In this document: piece after piece, positions 52,682 through 61,392 of the stretch
Layout: every line of letters begins with the position of its first letter
Numbering within the stretch: the stretch's first letter is position 1
From: Bacteroidota bacterium
GTDB taxonomy: Bacteria > Bacteroidota > Bacteroidia > Flavobacteriales > Weeksellaceae
DNA length: 64,000 bases
Reading direction: 5' to 3'
Assembly (NCBI GenBank): GCA_023461035.1
Contig: JAEWOD010000027.1
Span: 118,747-182,746 of the forward strand
Program-made: the position numbers and the translations under genes
Notes under the pieces: generated by a model
Database searches by the model: none
What the model saw: only the letters and a program-made list of their open reading frames with translations
Told to the model about the DNA's origin: nothing

Positions 52682-54334
52682 TTATTTTTGGGTGTAATAG
52701 ACTTTTAATTTTAATCTTTTCTCCTCATTTTCAGAATTACTTCCGTGTAAAACTACGCGATAAGGATTAAAACTTCTGTTGTTAAAAAACGGATCTGTTG
52801 TACTTAAAACAGTTGTATATGAACTGGAAGAGCTCAATAAGAAATTACCCAGACTTAAAATTACAGAACCTTCATCAAAAACTTCATTTTGCTCAACTAT
52901 ACTTTTGATATAGTCGGTTATTCGGATGGTGTACATTTTATTATCCGCTTCATAATCATACATAGGATTGAATTGAACTGAAATAGGATAACTGTTATAA
53001 AAAGTATATACATCCGGGAAATTAATATTTTTCCATTCGTCTTCGTCTCTGTAATTATTCCATGCAAATAAATAAGGAGGCTTTTTTAAATTTTGACTTT
53101 CGTCAACGTACAAATTCAATTCAGCTCCCACTACGGCCCAATCATTATTCAACACATTCTGACGGATTTCGTTCAGTTGTTCCTGATTGATTTTAATGAT
53201 GGTTTTCGTTCCATCCATTCCTGCTAAATATAAACGGGAATCTCCGACAGTCGTATTGGGATTTGTATAAGCATTGACAAACTGGGAACTGCGATTAGTA
53301 TGTTCAAATTGATTTATCTGAACATTATACCCGATACTTGGATCTGACCAATAGGTTAAAAAATTCAATGGGAAACCACCATTGAGCGTTTGTAAATAAT
53401 CATCGTCGCCCTCTTCCTGGTCTGCCGGATTATCATAGTGATAATACATAATCAAACTAAAAGCAGAGGCGGTTGGACGGAAATTAAACAAAAATCCTTG
53501 GTCTTCTGCAATTGTCAATTCGATTCCTCTGAAGAAATTCCGGATAAAAGCCGAATTATCATTTAAGTCAGAAGAATTCTGATTGTCTATAAATTTTTGT
53601 TTGAAATAATCTTTGTCCAATTTGATTTGAAAAGCAGTAGCAGGCACATCTGTAGATGTTGAGTTAAGTTGTTTAACCTGATAAGTCGTTACTTTATTTT
53701 TGATCTCACCTGTTCCTAAAATAGTTGGGAAAACATCTATCTGATTGGTATTGGGGCATTCTGCACAGGGTGCCAAATTGGGATTTGAGAAGTGTATGGT
53801 TTCTTGTGAACCCATATATTCCGCTACTTCCCGCACCTGAAGATTCATCGTCAAATCCGTATTTCCGTAAATAGAATCCAATTTATAGGTACGCGTTATC
53901 CTTACAGTAGCTGTATCACTCGCTTCTTCTCCAGCTCCTAAATATAAATAGGTGGTATCGGTTTCTACATTATCATCGCCCGATTTAACATAGACGGGAA
54001 TATACAGAATCACAGAATCCATTTCTGCATTCTCACCAAAATCAGGATTAAAGCCCGAAAGTCTGGCCTGCGAATAAAATTTTGCCTTGGTTCGTCCAAA
54101 GACCGGCTCTTCATAAACTCCCAAAACACCACTTTGCAAAACCTTTTCATCTGACCGTATGGAATCGTTATTGGTATTATAGGAAATTATATCTACATAT
54201 TTCACATTAGCAGTGGATCCACTGTCCAATAGTCCACTTCCCACACCGGAAATATCATCTTCACAAGAAAAAACTGTTAATACGGTTGCACACAAAATAA
54301 TTGTGCCAACGAAGTTGAAAAATCTCTTCATCAA
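52682..54334 (-). CDS. DUF4270 lipoprotein
   Basis: 550 residues. Signal with lipobox at VFSC (C24), then the DUF4270 body: VLQSGVLGVYEEPVFGRTKA and FGENAEMDSVILYIPVY, ending YRVVLHGS..RLKLKVYYTQ. It is predicted to be a beta-rich outer-membrane lipoprotein. The family is restricted to Bacteroidota and commonly lies beside glycogen-synthase-like and glmS genes, as here (6 and 8 nt gaps). Function not established. Confidence 0.88.
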   Translation of the reverse strand: MMKRFFNFVGTIILCATVLTVFSCEDDISGVGSGLLDSGSTANVKYVDIISYNTNNDSIRSDEKVLQSGVLGVYEEPVFGRTKAKFYSQARLSGFNPDFGENAEMDSVILYIPVYVKSGDDNVETDTTYLYLGAGEEASDTATVRITRTYKLDSIYGNTDLTMNLQVREVAEYMGSQETIHFSNPNLAPCAECPNTNQIDVFPTILGTGEIKNKVTTYQVKQLNSTSTDVPATAFQIKLDKDYFKQKFIDNQNSSDLNDNSAFIRNFFRGIELTIAEDQGFLFNFRPTASAFSLIMYYHYDNPADQEEGDDDYLQTLNGGFPLNFLTYWSDPSIGYNVQINQFEHTNRSSQFVNAYTNPNTTVGDSRLYLAGMDGTKTIIKINQEQLNEIRQNVLNNDWAVVGAELNLYVDESQNLKKPPYLFAWNNYRDEDEWKNINFPDVYTFYNSYPISVQFNPMYDYEADNKMYTIRITDYIKSIVEQNEVFDEGSVILSLGNFLLSSSSSYTTVLSTTDPFFNNRSFNPYRVVLHGSNSENEEKRLKLKVYYTQK

Positions 54335-54340
54335 ATCTCT

Positions 54341-55168
54341 TTAATTTTCATTCATTAATTCTTCAGCGTAGAAGATATTATACGCCTCACTGATTCCCTC
54401 AACGGGACAATATCCCATTACAGGCATGTTTTCGGATTCTAAATATTTGTTGATAGATTCCGGTATGAATTCTTCTCCTTTTACTGCAGCATCTGCATAG
54501 CGGAGAGCCGATAAAGTCATCCCTTCAAAATCCGGTTTTTGTAAATAATTGGCAATGTCACCCTCAATTCCGTCAAAAGCCAGTTTAGTTGAAATTTCAG
54601 CATTCAATTCTCCTTCAAATGAATTGTCAAATAAAGAAACTACTACTTTGGCTTCATTAAAAAAGGAATCTTCTGCATAGTATTTTTTTACATAAGCAGG
54701 CACCATGCTGGACATCCAACCCATAACATGTACCACATCAGGTTTCCAATTCAATTTTTTCACTGTCTCTAAAACACCCTTCGCAAAGAAAATTGCACGT
54801 TCATCATTATCATCAAACAGCTTTCCGTCTTTGTCTGAATAGACGGATTTCCTTTTAAAATACTCCTCGTTATCTATAAAATATACCTGCAAACGCTCGC
54901 TTGGAACAGAGGCTACTTTTATAATCAAAGGTTGATCCATGTCATTGATGATCAAATTCATTCCCGAAAGCCGAATGACCTCGTGCAACTGATGTCTTCT
55001 TTCATTAATCACACCAAATCTGGGCATAAAAATCCGCACATCTGCGCCTTTATCACTCATAGCTTTTGGAATCCTTAACGATTGTAAAGACATCGGGGTT
55101 TCAGGAAAGTAAGGAATCATTTCTGTAGTTACATACAATATGCGCTTTCCATCCATTTTTGAACTCAT
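54341..55168 (-). CDS. Glycogen/starch synthase-like protein, N-terminal (GT5) half only
   Basis: 275 residues covering just the N-terminal Rossmann domain of glycogen synthase: KRILYVTTEMIPYFPETPM (8-26), the ADVRIFMPRFG segment and PDVVHVMGWMSS. The ADP-glucose-binding C-terminal half is absent, and the usual K-x-G-G-L motif near the start reads SLQSLRIPK. A standalone version of this half is common in flavobacteria and conserved beside panC, so it is not a truncation in this strain. Synthase activity is doubtful. First gene of the operon with DUF4270 and glmS. Confidence 0.8.
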   Translation of the reverse strand: MSSKMDGKRILYVTTEMIPYFPETPMSLQSLRIPKAMSDKGADVRIFMPRFGVINERRHQLHEVIRLSGMNLIINDMDQPLIIKVASVPSERLQVYFIDNEEYFKRKSVYSDKDGKLFDDNDERAIFFAKGVLETVKKLNWKPDVVHVMGWMSSMVPAYVKKYYAEDSFFNEAKVVVSLFDNSFEGELNAEISTKLAFDGIEGDIANYLQKPDFEGMTLSALRYADAAVKGEEFIPESINKYLESENMPVMGYCPVEGISEAYNIFYAEELMNEN

Positions 55169-55188
55169 TAATTACTTGAAATAGTGCA

Positions 55189-55196
55189 CAAAGATA
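55189..55196 (-). promoter_or_regulatory. -7 box of the glycogen-synthase-like - DUF4270 - glmS operon
   Basis: The minus strand reads TATCTTTG, an exact TAnnTTTG match 20 nt upstream of the ATG at 55168. It lies back to back with the panC box 32 nt away, so the two operons have divergent promoters in about 100 bp. Confidence 0.5.
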
Positions 55197-55228
55197 CGAA
55201 TTTTCTACGAGATGTGAAGCACTTATCT

Positions 55229-55236
55229 TACTTTTG
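55229..55236 (+). promoter_or_regulatory. -7 box of panC
   Basis: TACTTTTG matches TAnnTTTG exactly, 30 nt upstream of the panC ATG. No TTG -33 at the proper spacing. Confidence 0.45.
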
Positions 55237-55266
55237 CCTTGTTTTTGATTAATTTAACACAGATTA

Positions 55267-56109
55267 ATGATTATTTTAAGAGAATCTAATGAAATCAGAA
55301 TTTGGGTGGAATCTCAAAGAAATTCAGGTCATTCTATTGGTTTTGTGCCAACTATGGGCGCTTTGCACCAGGGTCATATCTCCTTAGTCAATCAGTCAAA
55401 AAAAGAAAATGACTTTACAGTTGTCAGTATATTTGTGAACCCAACACAGTTCAACAACCTACAAGACCTGAAAAAATATCCCCGCACAGAAAAAAAAGAT
55501 GCAGAATTGCTGGAAGATGCAGGAGTAGATGTTTTATTTATTCCTTCAGTTGAAGAAATGTATCCGCAAGAAACTGAATCTCATAGATTTAACTTTAACG
55601 GATTGGAAAACCAAATGGAAGGTAAATTTCGACCGGGGCATTTTGACGGAGTAGCAACCATCGTAAAGAAATTCTTTGAAATCATCCGACCTGACCGTGC
55701 TTATTTCGGAGAAAAAGATTTTCAACAACTCCGCATCATAGAAGAATTAGTCAAACAATTATCTGTCAAAACCCAAATAGTTCCGGTAGAAATTATGCGC
55801 GAATTGGATGGTCTTGCCATGAGTTCCCGAAATACACGATTAAGTGTGGAAATGCGCGAAGAAGCACCAAAAATTTATCAAATCCTCCAAGAAGCCAAAA
55901 TATTTCTGGAAAATCATTCGGTAGAAAAAACCAAAGAATTTGTCGTGGAAGCTTTTGCACAAACCCGGCTTCAATTGGAATATTTTGAAATTGCCGACGA
56001 GCAAACACTTGAGTCCGTAACAGAAAAATCAAAAGACAAAAAACTAAGAGCTTTTATCGCTGTTTTTGCAGATGAAATCCGGTTAATCGATAACTTAGGA
56101 TTATATTAA
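55267..56109 (+). CDS. panC: Pantoate--beta-alanine ligase
   Basis: Joins pantoate and beta-alanine to pantothenate with ATP. The 280 residues are typical. Motifs: [14 protein letters not shown] (28-41, with the HxGH nucleotide site), [28 protein letters not shown] and the KMSKS-like SSRNTRLS. It is followed by panD (38 nt), which supplies beta-alanine. panB is not nearby. Confidence 0.95.
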   Translation: MIILRESNEIRIWVESQRNSGHSIGFVPTMGALHQGHISLVNQSKKENDFTVVSIFVNPTQFNNLQDLKKYPRTEKKDAELLEDAGVDVLFIPSVEEMYPQETESHRFNFNGLENQMEGKFRPGHFDGVATIVKKFFEIIRPDRAYFGEKDFQQLRIIEELVKQLSVKTQIVPVEIMRELDGLAMSSRNTRLSVEMREEAPKIYQILQEAKIFLENHSVEKTKEFVVEAFAQTRLQLEYFEIADEQTLESVTEKSKDKKLRAFIAVFADEIRLIDNLGLY

Positions 56110-56131
56110 TATTCTTTTTCATAAATCTCCT

Positions 56132-56139
56132 TACCTTTG
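56132..56139 (+). promoter_or_regulatory. -7 box of panD
   Basis: TACCTTTG matches TAnnTTTG exactly, 8 nt upstream of the panD start, inside the 38-nt gap after panC. It suggests that panD can be expressed apart from panC. Confidence 0.4.
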
Positions 56140-56147
56140 CCGCTGTT

Positions 56148-56498
56148 ATGATGATAGAAATAGTCCGATCAAAAATTCACCGTGTAAAAATCACCGGAGC
56201 TGAATTAAATTATATAGGCAGCATCACGATAGATGAAGATTTGCTGGATGCGGCCAATATGATCATTGGAGAAAGAGTTCAAATCGTAAACCTTAATAAT
56301 GGCCAGCGTTTTGAGACCTATACCATCCCGGGAAAAAGAGGTTCAGGCGAAATAACCCTAAACGGCCCTGCTGCAAGGTTGGTACAGGTAGGCGACACCA
56401 TCATCATCATCGGCTATGGTCTGGCAACACTTGAAGAAGCAAAAAACTTCAAGCCTACCATTATATTTCCAAACGAAGAAACCAATCGACTGGATTAA
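56148..56498 (+). CDS. panD: Aspartate 1-decarboxylase (pyruvoyl-dependent)
   Basis: Decarboxylates aspartate to beta-alanine. The 116 residues fit. The proenzyme cleaves itself at G24-S25 (YIGSITID), which gives the pyruvoyl group on the new N-terminal serine. Further family features: K9 near the start, the [11 protein letters not shown] segment and the [11 protein letters not shown] and NGPAAR loops. Its stop overlaps the next gene's ATG by one base (TAATG). Confidence 0.95.
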   Translation: MMIEIVRSKIHRVKITGAELNYIGSITIDEDLLDAANMIIGERVQIVNLNNGQRFETYTIPGKRGSGEITLNGPAARLVQVGDTIIIIGYGLATLEEAKNFKPTIIFPNEETNRLD

Positions 56499-57484
56499 TG
56501 AAATCCAAAATCACCAATTTGATTTTTACGGTTTTAGCCATTGGATTGGCAGCATTTTTTATCGTTTTAACCGTTAAAGAAACAGATTTTGACGCATTGA
56601 AATCTGCAGCCCGGCGTGCCAATTATTTTTGGTTTTTCGTATCCATGGCCATCAGCATCCTGTCTTATTGGTTGCGTGCTGCCCGATGGAAATTATTACT
56701 CAAACCATTGGGGCACGATATAGAAGTCAAAAGTGCTTTCTGGTCGGTTTCATTGGGATACTTTATGAATCTGGTCATTCCGCGGAGCGGTGAAATTTCC
56801 CGCGCTACTTCCCTTTATAAAATGGAAAAAGTCCCGGCTGACAAATCCCTGGGCACCATCGTTTTTGAAAGGGTGATTGATGTGTTTTTTCTTTTGTTGT
56901 TTTTAGGTTTAACCTTAGTTTTCAACGCCAAAACTTTTGGGTCTTTCATTTCGTTCAGCGAAAAACCGTCTTTGGGTAAATATGCCATTTTAGGAGGTAT
57001 TTTCCTGCTCTTGTTTTTAGTAGTTTTGGCCTTTCGAAAAAGATTAAAAGGTTTTTCTCTTTACCGCCGCATCGAATTATTCCTTCGTGGAATTTTGGAA
57101 GGATTCAAATCCATATTGCATTTAAAAGAACGAGGGAAATTTATTGCGTATTCATTCGGCATTTGGTTTTGTTATTTTCTGATGACGTATGTGGTTTTGC
57201 TTGCCTTTCCGGAAACTTCCCATTATGGGCTGGGAGAGGGTTTTTTCCTGATTGTTGCCGGAGCACTCGGAATGATTATGCCTGCAGTCGGTGGTCTGGG
57301 TTATCCATACGTGATGAGTTTGGCTTTTGCCGCTATTTATTTGTCAAACGGACAAACCGTTGAAGAGGGGAAAATAGTCGGAAATTATTTCGGATTGATG
57401 CTTTATTTCGCCCAGATTATTTCGATTCTGATTTTTGGAATCCTATCCTTTTATTTCATTGCAAGAATTGACCGGAAAAAGTAG
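56498..57484 (+). CDS. Lysylphosphatidylglycerol synthase transmembrane-type flippase-like protein
   Basis: 328 residues with about eight membrane helices and no soluble catalytic domain, the COG0392/UPF0104 type. Conserved features are the ARRANYFWFF start of helix 2, WLRAARWKLLLKP, the PRSGEISRA loop, FERVIDVFFLLLF, and the glycine-rich PAVGGLGYPYV near the C-terminus. These proteins are thought to move or transfer polar groups on lipids. The actual substrate here is unknown. Translationally coupled to panD, an arrangement common in flavobacteria. Confidence 0.85.
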   Translation: MKSKITNLIFTVLAIGLAAFFIVLTVKETDFDALKSAARRANYFWFFVSMAISILSYWLRAARWKLLLKPLGHDIEVKSAFWSVSLGYFMNLVIPRSGEISRATSLYKMEKVPADKSLGTIVFERVIDVFFLLLFLGLTLVFNAKTFGSFISFSEKPSLGKYAILGGIFLLLFLVVLAFRKRLKGFSLYRRIELFLRGILEGFKSILHLKERGKFIAYSFGIWFCYFLMTYVVLLAFPETSHYGLGEGFFLIVAGALGMIMPAVGGLGYPYVMSLAFAAIYLSNGQTVEEGKIVGNYFGLMLYFAQIISILIFGILSFYFIARIDRKK

Positions 57485-57508
57485 AATTCTGTTTTTGAAT
57501 TTAAACTT

Positions 57509-57516
57509 ATCTTTGA
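57509..57516 (+). promoter_or_regulatory. -7 box of the unknown secreted protein gene
   Basis: TATCTTTG matches TAnnTTTG exactly and ends 4 nt before the ATG at 57521, so the mRNA would be leaderless. Confidence 0.45.
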
Positions 57517-57520
57517 TGTA

Positions 57521-58945
57521 ATGAAAAGACTTCTTTTTCTTTTTTGCATTATTCATTCTTTTGCTTTTAGCCAACTTTCTGAAAAGACAAAGGAAATTCT
57601 GAAACCGATTTATGATTACAAATATTTTTGTGAACCAACACAAGAATTCGAATTAGATAGTATTAAAAGAAATTTAATTCAAAATTCAACGGACGAGGAA
57701 TTCGTTTATTTAGCAAAAGAAAAAAATAATGTTTATGTAAATGCTGTAGCGTTTCAGGTTTTGAATGAAAAAAAGAGTGCAAATTTTTATGATGCTTTTT
57801 CCGATCTCCTAAAAACCCCAAATCAAAAGAAGATTGAATTTAATTGTAAAATAGATTCTTACTCTTTACCCGGTTATCTCATTGAAAGTATATATACGAC
57901 AACTTCGTATCCAAATTATAAAATGGAAAAATTATTCGAAATCGTATTTAATTCAAAACCATTAAATATAGAATTATTAGAAGAAGTTTATCAGCTGATT
58001 CCTCCCAAAAAAGAATTTCACAAACTACTGAAAAAAGCTGTGGAAAATACAAGATCAGAAAAACTTCTGGTTGCATTGGCCAAATTTCAAAACAAGAAAG
58101 ATATTAAATTAATTGAAAGTTTTGATTCAAAAGCATTCGATGCAATTGAATTTTTCCCGGACGAAGCATTTATTCAATTGTTTGAAAACAGTTCATATGA
58201 ATCGGATAGTACATATTATTTATTCCCATTACGTAATTTTTGTAATAAAAGAACAACTGCACTTTTGGAAAAATTCGTTAATAACGAAATCGCAAATCTC
58301 AAAAAAGATGATTGCAATGAAAATTCGTGTTTGGAAGGAATCTATAATCTAATTAATGAAAATAAATGTGAGCTAAATTACCCGATTTTATATAAAATGT
58401 GGCGTTCAAATAAAATCATTTCATATGATGTTTTGGATCATTTCAAATTAAATCATACAAAAAATGAAACACGGGAATTTTTATTGCAAGGATTTTTATC
58501 GAATGGAGAATTAAAGTTTATTACTGCAATTTTTCCATTTGATGAATATGTGCCGGAAGAAATCAGAGAATTGGAATTCAGTGAGGAAAAACAATACATT
58601 TATCTTTTGAATGAATTAAGAAATTATTCTGAATCCGATTATCAAAGAGCTTTGTATCAATCTTTATTAGATATTGAAACATTATTTGTTGATAGATTTA
58701 TTTACGAATTACAGGATAATGAAAGTGTTATTAAAAACTCTAAAGGATTATTTACTAAAATGAAGAACAACGATAATGCTTATGGTTTATTAATAATTAT
58801 GAATGGAATAAAATTATTAAATAATCAAGAATTATTTAATGAAGGATTTGAAATTATCAGACAAAGAAGAGAGGAATTTAAGGAAAAAGCTATTTGGGAA
58901 AAAAGGCTTCAAGAATTTATCAAAGAAAATAATTTAAAATTATAA
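57521..58945 (+). CDS. Secreted protein of unknown function, helical-repeat like
   Basis: 474 residues that I do not recognise. Signal peptide 1-18 (ending FAFSQ). The mature part is almost wholly helical, rich in Asn, Lys, Glu and Phe, with short repeating helix pairs (such as LLVALAKFQNKKDIKLIES and FIQLFENSSYESDS) reminiscent of HEAT-like or TPR-like solenoids. No T9SS tail. The base composition is clearly more AT-rich than in the flanking genes. It interrupts a neighbourhood (pan genes, flippase, radA) otherwise typical of flavobacteria. Confidence 0.75.
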   Translation: MKRLLFLFCIIHSFAFSQLSEKTKEILKPIYDYKYFCEPTQEFELDSIKRNLIQNSTDEEFVYLAKEKNNVYVNAVAFQVLNEKKSANFYDAFSDLLKTPNQKKIEFNCKIDSYSLPGYLIESIYTTTSYPNYKMEKLFEIVFNSKPLNIELLEEVYQLIPPKKEFHKLLKKAVENTRSEKLLVALAKFQNKKDIKLIESFDSKAFDAIEFFPDEAFIQLFENSSYESDSTYYLFPLRNFCNKRTTALLEKFVNNEIANLKKDDCNENSCLEGIYNLINENKCELNYPILYKMWRSNKIISYDVLDHFKLNHTKNETREFLLQGFLSNGELKFITAIFPFDEYVPEEIRELEFSEEKQYIYLLNELRNYSESDYQRALYQSLLDIETLFVDRFIYELQDNESVIKNSKGLFTKMKNNDNAYGLLIIMNGIKLLNNQELFNEGFEIIRQRREEFKEKAIWEKRLQEFIKENNLKL

Positions 58946-58947
58946 AA

Positions 58948-60303
58948 ATGTCCAAAACCAAAACTTCCTTTTTTTGCCAGAACTGCGGTACCCAGTATTC
59001 ACAATGGATGGGACAATGCAAAGCCTGTGGCGAGTGGAACACCATAGTAGAAGAAATCATCGACAAAGGCGAAGAAAAAAAAGCCTGGAAATCCGACGAC
59101 TCTAAGCGGGTGGGTCTCCAAAACATCAAGGATGTTTCAGAAGTAGGTGAAATCCGGATTGATACTAAAAACGAAGAACTGAACCGCGTTTTGGGTGGCG
59201 GAATCGTCAACGGATCCGTGACTTTAATCGGTGGAGAACCCGGAATCGGGAAATCTACTTTGATGCTGCAGATTGCTTTACATCTTCCTTCAGTAAAGGT
59301 CTTATATGTTTCGGGAGAGGAATCCGCTTCGCAAATTAAACTACGTGCGGAAAGAATTGGCATTCAGTCCGATCAATGTTTCATTCTGACTGAAACCAAT
59401 ACCCAGAAAATCTTCAAACACGCACAGGAAATCCAACCCGAATTGATCATCATTGATTCGATTCAAACTTTACATACCCAATTTGTGGAAAGCTCGCCCG
59501 GAAGCATTTCGCAGATCAGAGAAACGACTTCCGAACTCATCAAATATGCAAAAGAAATCAATACGCCCATCGTTTTAATCGGGCATATAACGAAAGAAGG
59601 CGTCATCGCCGGACCCAAAATCCTGGAACACATGGTGGATGTGGTTTTGCAGTTTGAAGGTGACCGCAACCATATATATCGTTTGTTACGAGCGCAGAAG
59701 AACCGTTTTGGTTCGACTTCCGAACTGGGAATTTACGAAATGCAGGGAAGTGGATTGCGTGAGGTTAAAAATCCGTCTGAAGTGTTGATTTCAAAGAAAG
59801 ACGAACCGCTGAGCGGAAATGCGATTGCGGCGACGCTGGAGGGAATCCGGCCGATGTTGATTGAAATTCAGGCATTGGTCAGTTCGGCTGTTTATGGAAC
59901 TCCTCAGCGCTCTGCAACGGGATTTGATACGAAAAGACTGAATATGCTTTTGGCGGTTCTGGAGAAACGGGCCGGATTTCAATTGGGTGCAAAAGATGTG
60001 TTTCTGAACATTACCGGCGGAATCCGTGTGGATGATCCAGCGATAGATCTGGCGGTGATTTCGGCGATTTTATCGTCAAGCATGGATGTGGCATTGCCGG
60101 ATAATTGCCTTTTTGCCGGTGAAGTAGGTTTAAGCGGAGAAATCCGTGCTGTCAACCGGATTGAACAAAGAATCTTGGAAGCTGAAAAGTTAGGTTATGA
60201 TGTGATCTTTATTTCGAAATACAATAAAATCAAGACTTCTGATTATCAAATTCGTGTCGAAACGGTATCAAAAGTAGGAGATCTGATAAAAATTTTATTT
60301 TAA
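58948..60303 (+). CDS. radA: DNA repair protein RadA
   Basis: A DnaB-like branch-migration helicase that helps RecA recombination. 451 residues. C4 zinc finger with C10, C13, C24 and C27; Walker A GGEPGIGKST (95-104); the KNRFG motif (251-255); and a C-terminal Lon-like domain from about 300 (GEVGLSGEIRAVNRIEQRI). All motifs are complete. It begins 2 nt after the preceding unknown gene. Confidence 0.96.
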   Translation: MSKTKTSFFCQNCGTQYSQWMGQCKACGEWNTIVEEIIDKGEEKKAWKSDDSKRVGLQNIKDVSEVGEIRIDTKNEELNRVLGGGIVNGSVTLIGGEPGIGKSTLMLQIALHLPSVKVLYVSGEESASQIKLRAERIGIQSDQCFILTETNTQKIFKHAQEIQPELIIIDSIQTLHTQFVESSPGSISQIRETTSELIKYAKEINTPIVLIGHITKEGVIAGPKILEHMVDVVLQFEGDRNHIYRLLRAQKNRFGSTSELGIYEMQGSGLREVKNPSEVLISKKDEPLSGNAIAATLEGIRPMLIEIQALVSSAVYGTPQRSATGFDTKRLNMLLAVLEKRAGFQLGAKDVFLNITGGIRVDDPAIDLAVISAILSSSMDVALPDNCLFAGEVGLSGEIRAVNRIEQRILEAEKLGYDVIFISKYNKIKTSDYQIRVETVSKVGDLIKILF

Positions 60304-60349
60304 TCCGAATTAATTCCAAATTGTTTTTATAAAAGTACCGGAACCGATT

Positions 60350-60357
60350 TACCTTTG
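60350..60357 (+). promoter_or_regulatory. -7 box of the thioesterase gene
   Basis: TACCTTTG matches TAnnTTTG exactly, 17 nt upstream of the ATG at 60375. The nearest TTG lies 26 nt upstream, longer than usual. Confidence 0.45.
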
Positions 60358-60374
60358 TCGAAAACTAATTCATC

Positions 60375-60779
60375 ATGCGTTTTCATACTCGAAAATGGGT
60401 AAAACCCGAAGATTTAAACCCCAATAAAACCTTGTTTGGAGGAACTTTATTGGCTTGGATTGACGAGGAAGCTGCTTTGTATTCAATCATCCAGCTGGAA
60501 AGCCCGAATGTAGTTACCAAATATATTTCGGAGATAAATTTTATGAGTTCAGCCAGGCAAGGAGACATCGTGGAAATCGGAATTGAAATAGTAAAATTCG
60601 GACGATCTTCTTTGGTTTTAAAATGTGAAGTTCGCAATAAAATGACACATGAAACCATCATCACGGTTGATAATATTACCATGGTTAATCTGGATGAAAA
60701 CGGCAAGCCTAAAGCGCATGGAAAAACCCAGATGGAATTTGTAAAGAACCGTTTAAAAAAGACGGAGGAAGATTATTAA
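60375..60779 (+). CDS. Acyl-CoA thioesterase, YciA-like hotdog protein
   Basis: 134 residues, a single hotdog fold. It has the signature PNKTLFGGTLLAWIDEEAA (17-35; NP..TLFGG.ll.wiDe.a) and the strand VDNITMVNLDENG. Enzymes of this group hydrolyse short- to medium-chain acyl-CoAs; the chain length here cannot be predicted. Convergent with the response regulator gene (13-nt gap). Confidence 0.88.
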   Translation: MRFHTRKWVKPEDLNPNKTLFGGTLLAWIDEEAALYSIIQLESPNVVTKYISEINFMSSARQGDIVEIGIEIVKFGRSSLVLKCEVRNKMTHETIITVDNITMVNLDENGKPKAHGKTQMEFVKNRLKKTEEDY

Positions 60780-60792
60780 CCTGAGTCGGTTA

Positions 60793-61392
60793 TTAATGCA
60801 TAATAATTCCCAAATGCATGGCTTTTTTGATTAATTCAGATGTGGTTTTAACATCGAGTTTCAGGAATATGTTTTTTTTGTGGGTTTCGACGGTGTAATA
60901 ACTGAGAAACAATTTTTCTGCGATTTGTTCTGAGGATAATCCGTTTCCAATTTCTATCACTATTTCACTCTCGCGTTTGGACAGATTATGATAGTTCCCA
61001 ATAGGAGTTGAATAGAGGTTTTTTGGTTTTTTCGCAAGAATTTCTTTTACTTTTTTCAGTATGGTTTTACTGGAAGATTCCTTTAACAAATACCCGTCTA
61101 CATCATCCTCATGAATCAAGTCTGTTTTATACATGCTGAGCACCAATATTCTGACTTTTGGATGAAGGGCTCTGGTTTTTTGAATAAATTCGACCCCATT
61201 CATTTCAGGCATAGCAACATCTGTAATGACTAAATCTATGGGATTTTTTTCCATGTATTCCAGTGCTTTTACGGCTGAATTTTGAATAAATACGACTTGG
61301 AAACTCTCTTCTGAACTCAGTAGTTTTTCCAATCCATCTAAAATTAATTGGTGGTCATCGACAATTCCTATCCTAACTGTTTTGTTTTCCAT
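60793..61392 (-). CDS. NarL/LuxR-family response regulator
   Basis: 199 residues. The receiver domain shows acidic residues VDDHQ (11-15), the phosphorylation site D58 (VITDVAMPEMNG) and K107. The C-terminal LuxR-type HTH (about 135-199) reads LSKRESEIVIEIGNGLSSEQ, IAEKLFLSYYTVETHKKNIF, LKLDVKTTSELIKKA. It overlaps the histidine kinase gene by 20 nt, so both belong to one two-component system. Regulated genes unknown. Confidence 0.93.
   Translation of the reverse strand: MENKTVRIGIVDDHQLILDGLEKLLSSEESFQVVFIQNSAVKALEYMEKNPIDLVITDVAMPEMNGVEFIQKTRALHPKVRILVLSMYKTDLIHEDDVDGYLLKESSSKTILKKVKEILAKKPKNLYSTPIGNYHNLSKRESEIVIEIGNGLSSEQIAEKLFLSYYTVETHKKNIFLKLDVKTTSELIKKAMHLGIIMH

Noticed and set aside
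54341..55168. Glycogen synthase gene truncated by mutation
   Set aside because: The half-length form with clean start and stop and tight operon spacing is a known flavobacterial gene type, so it is not treated as a pseudogene.
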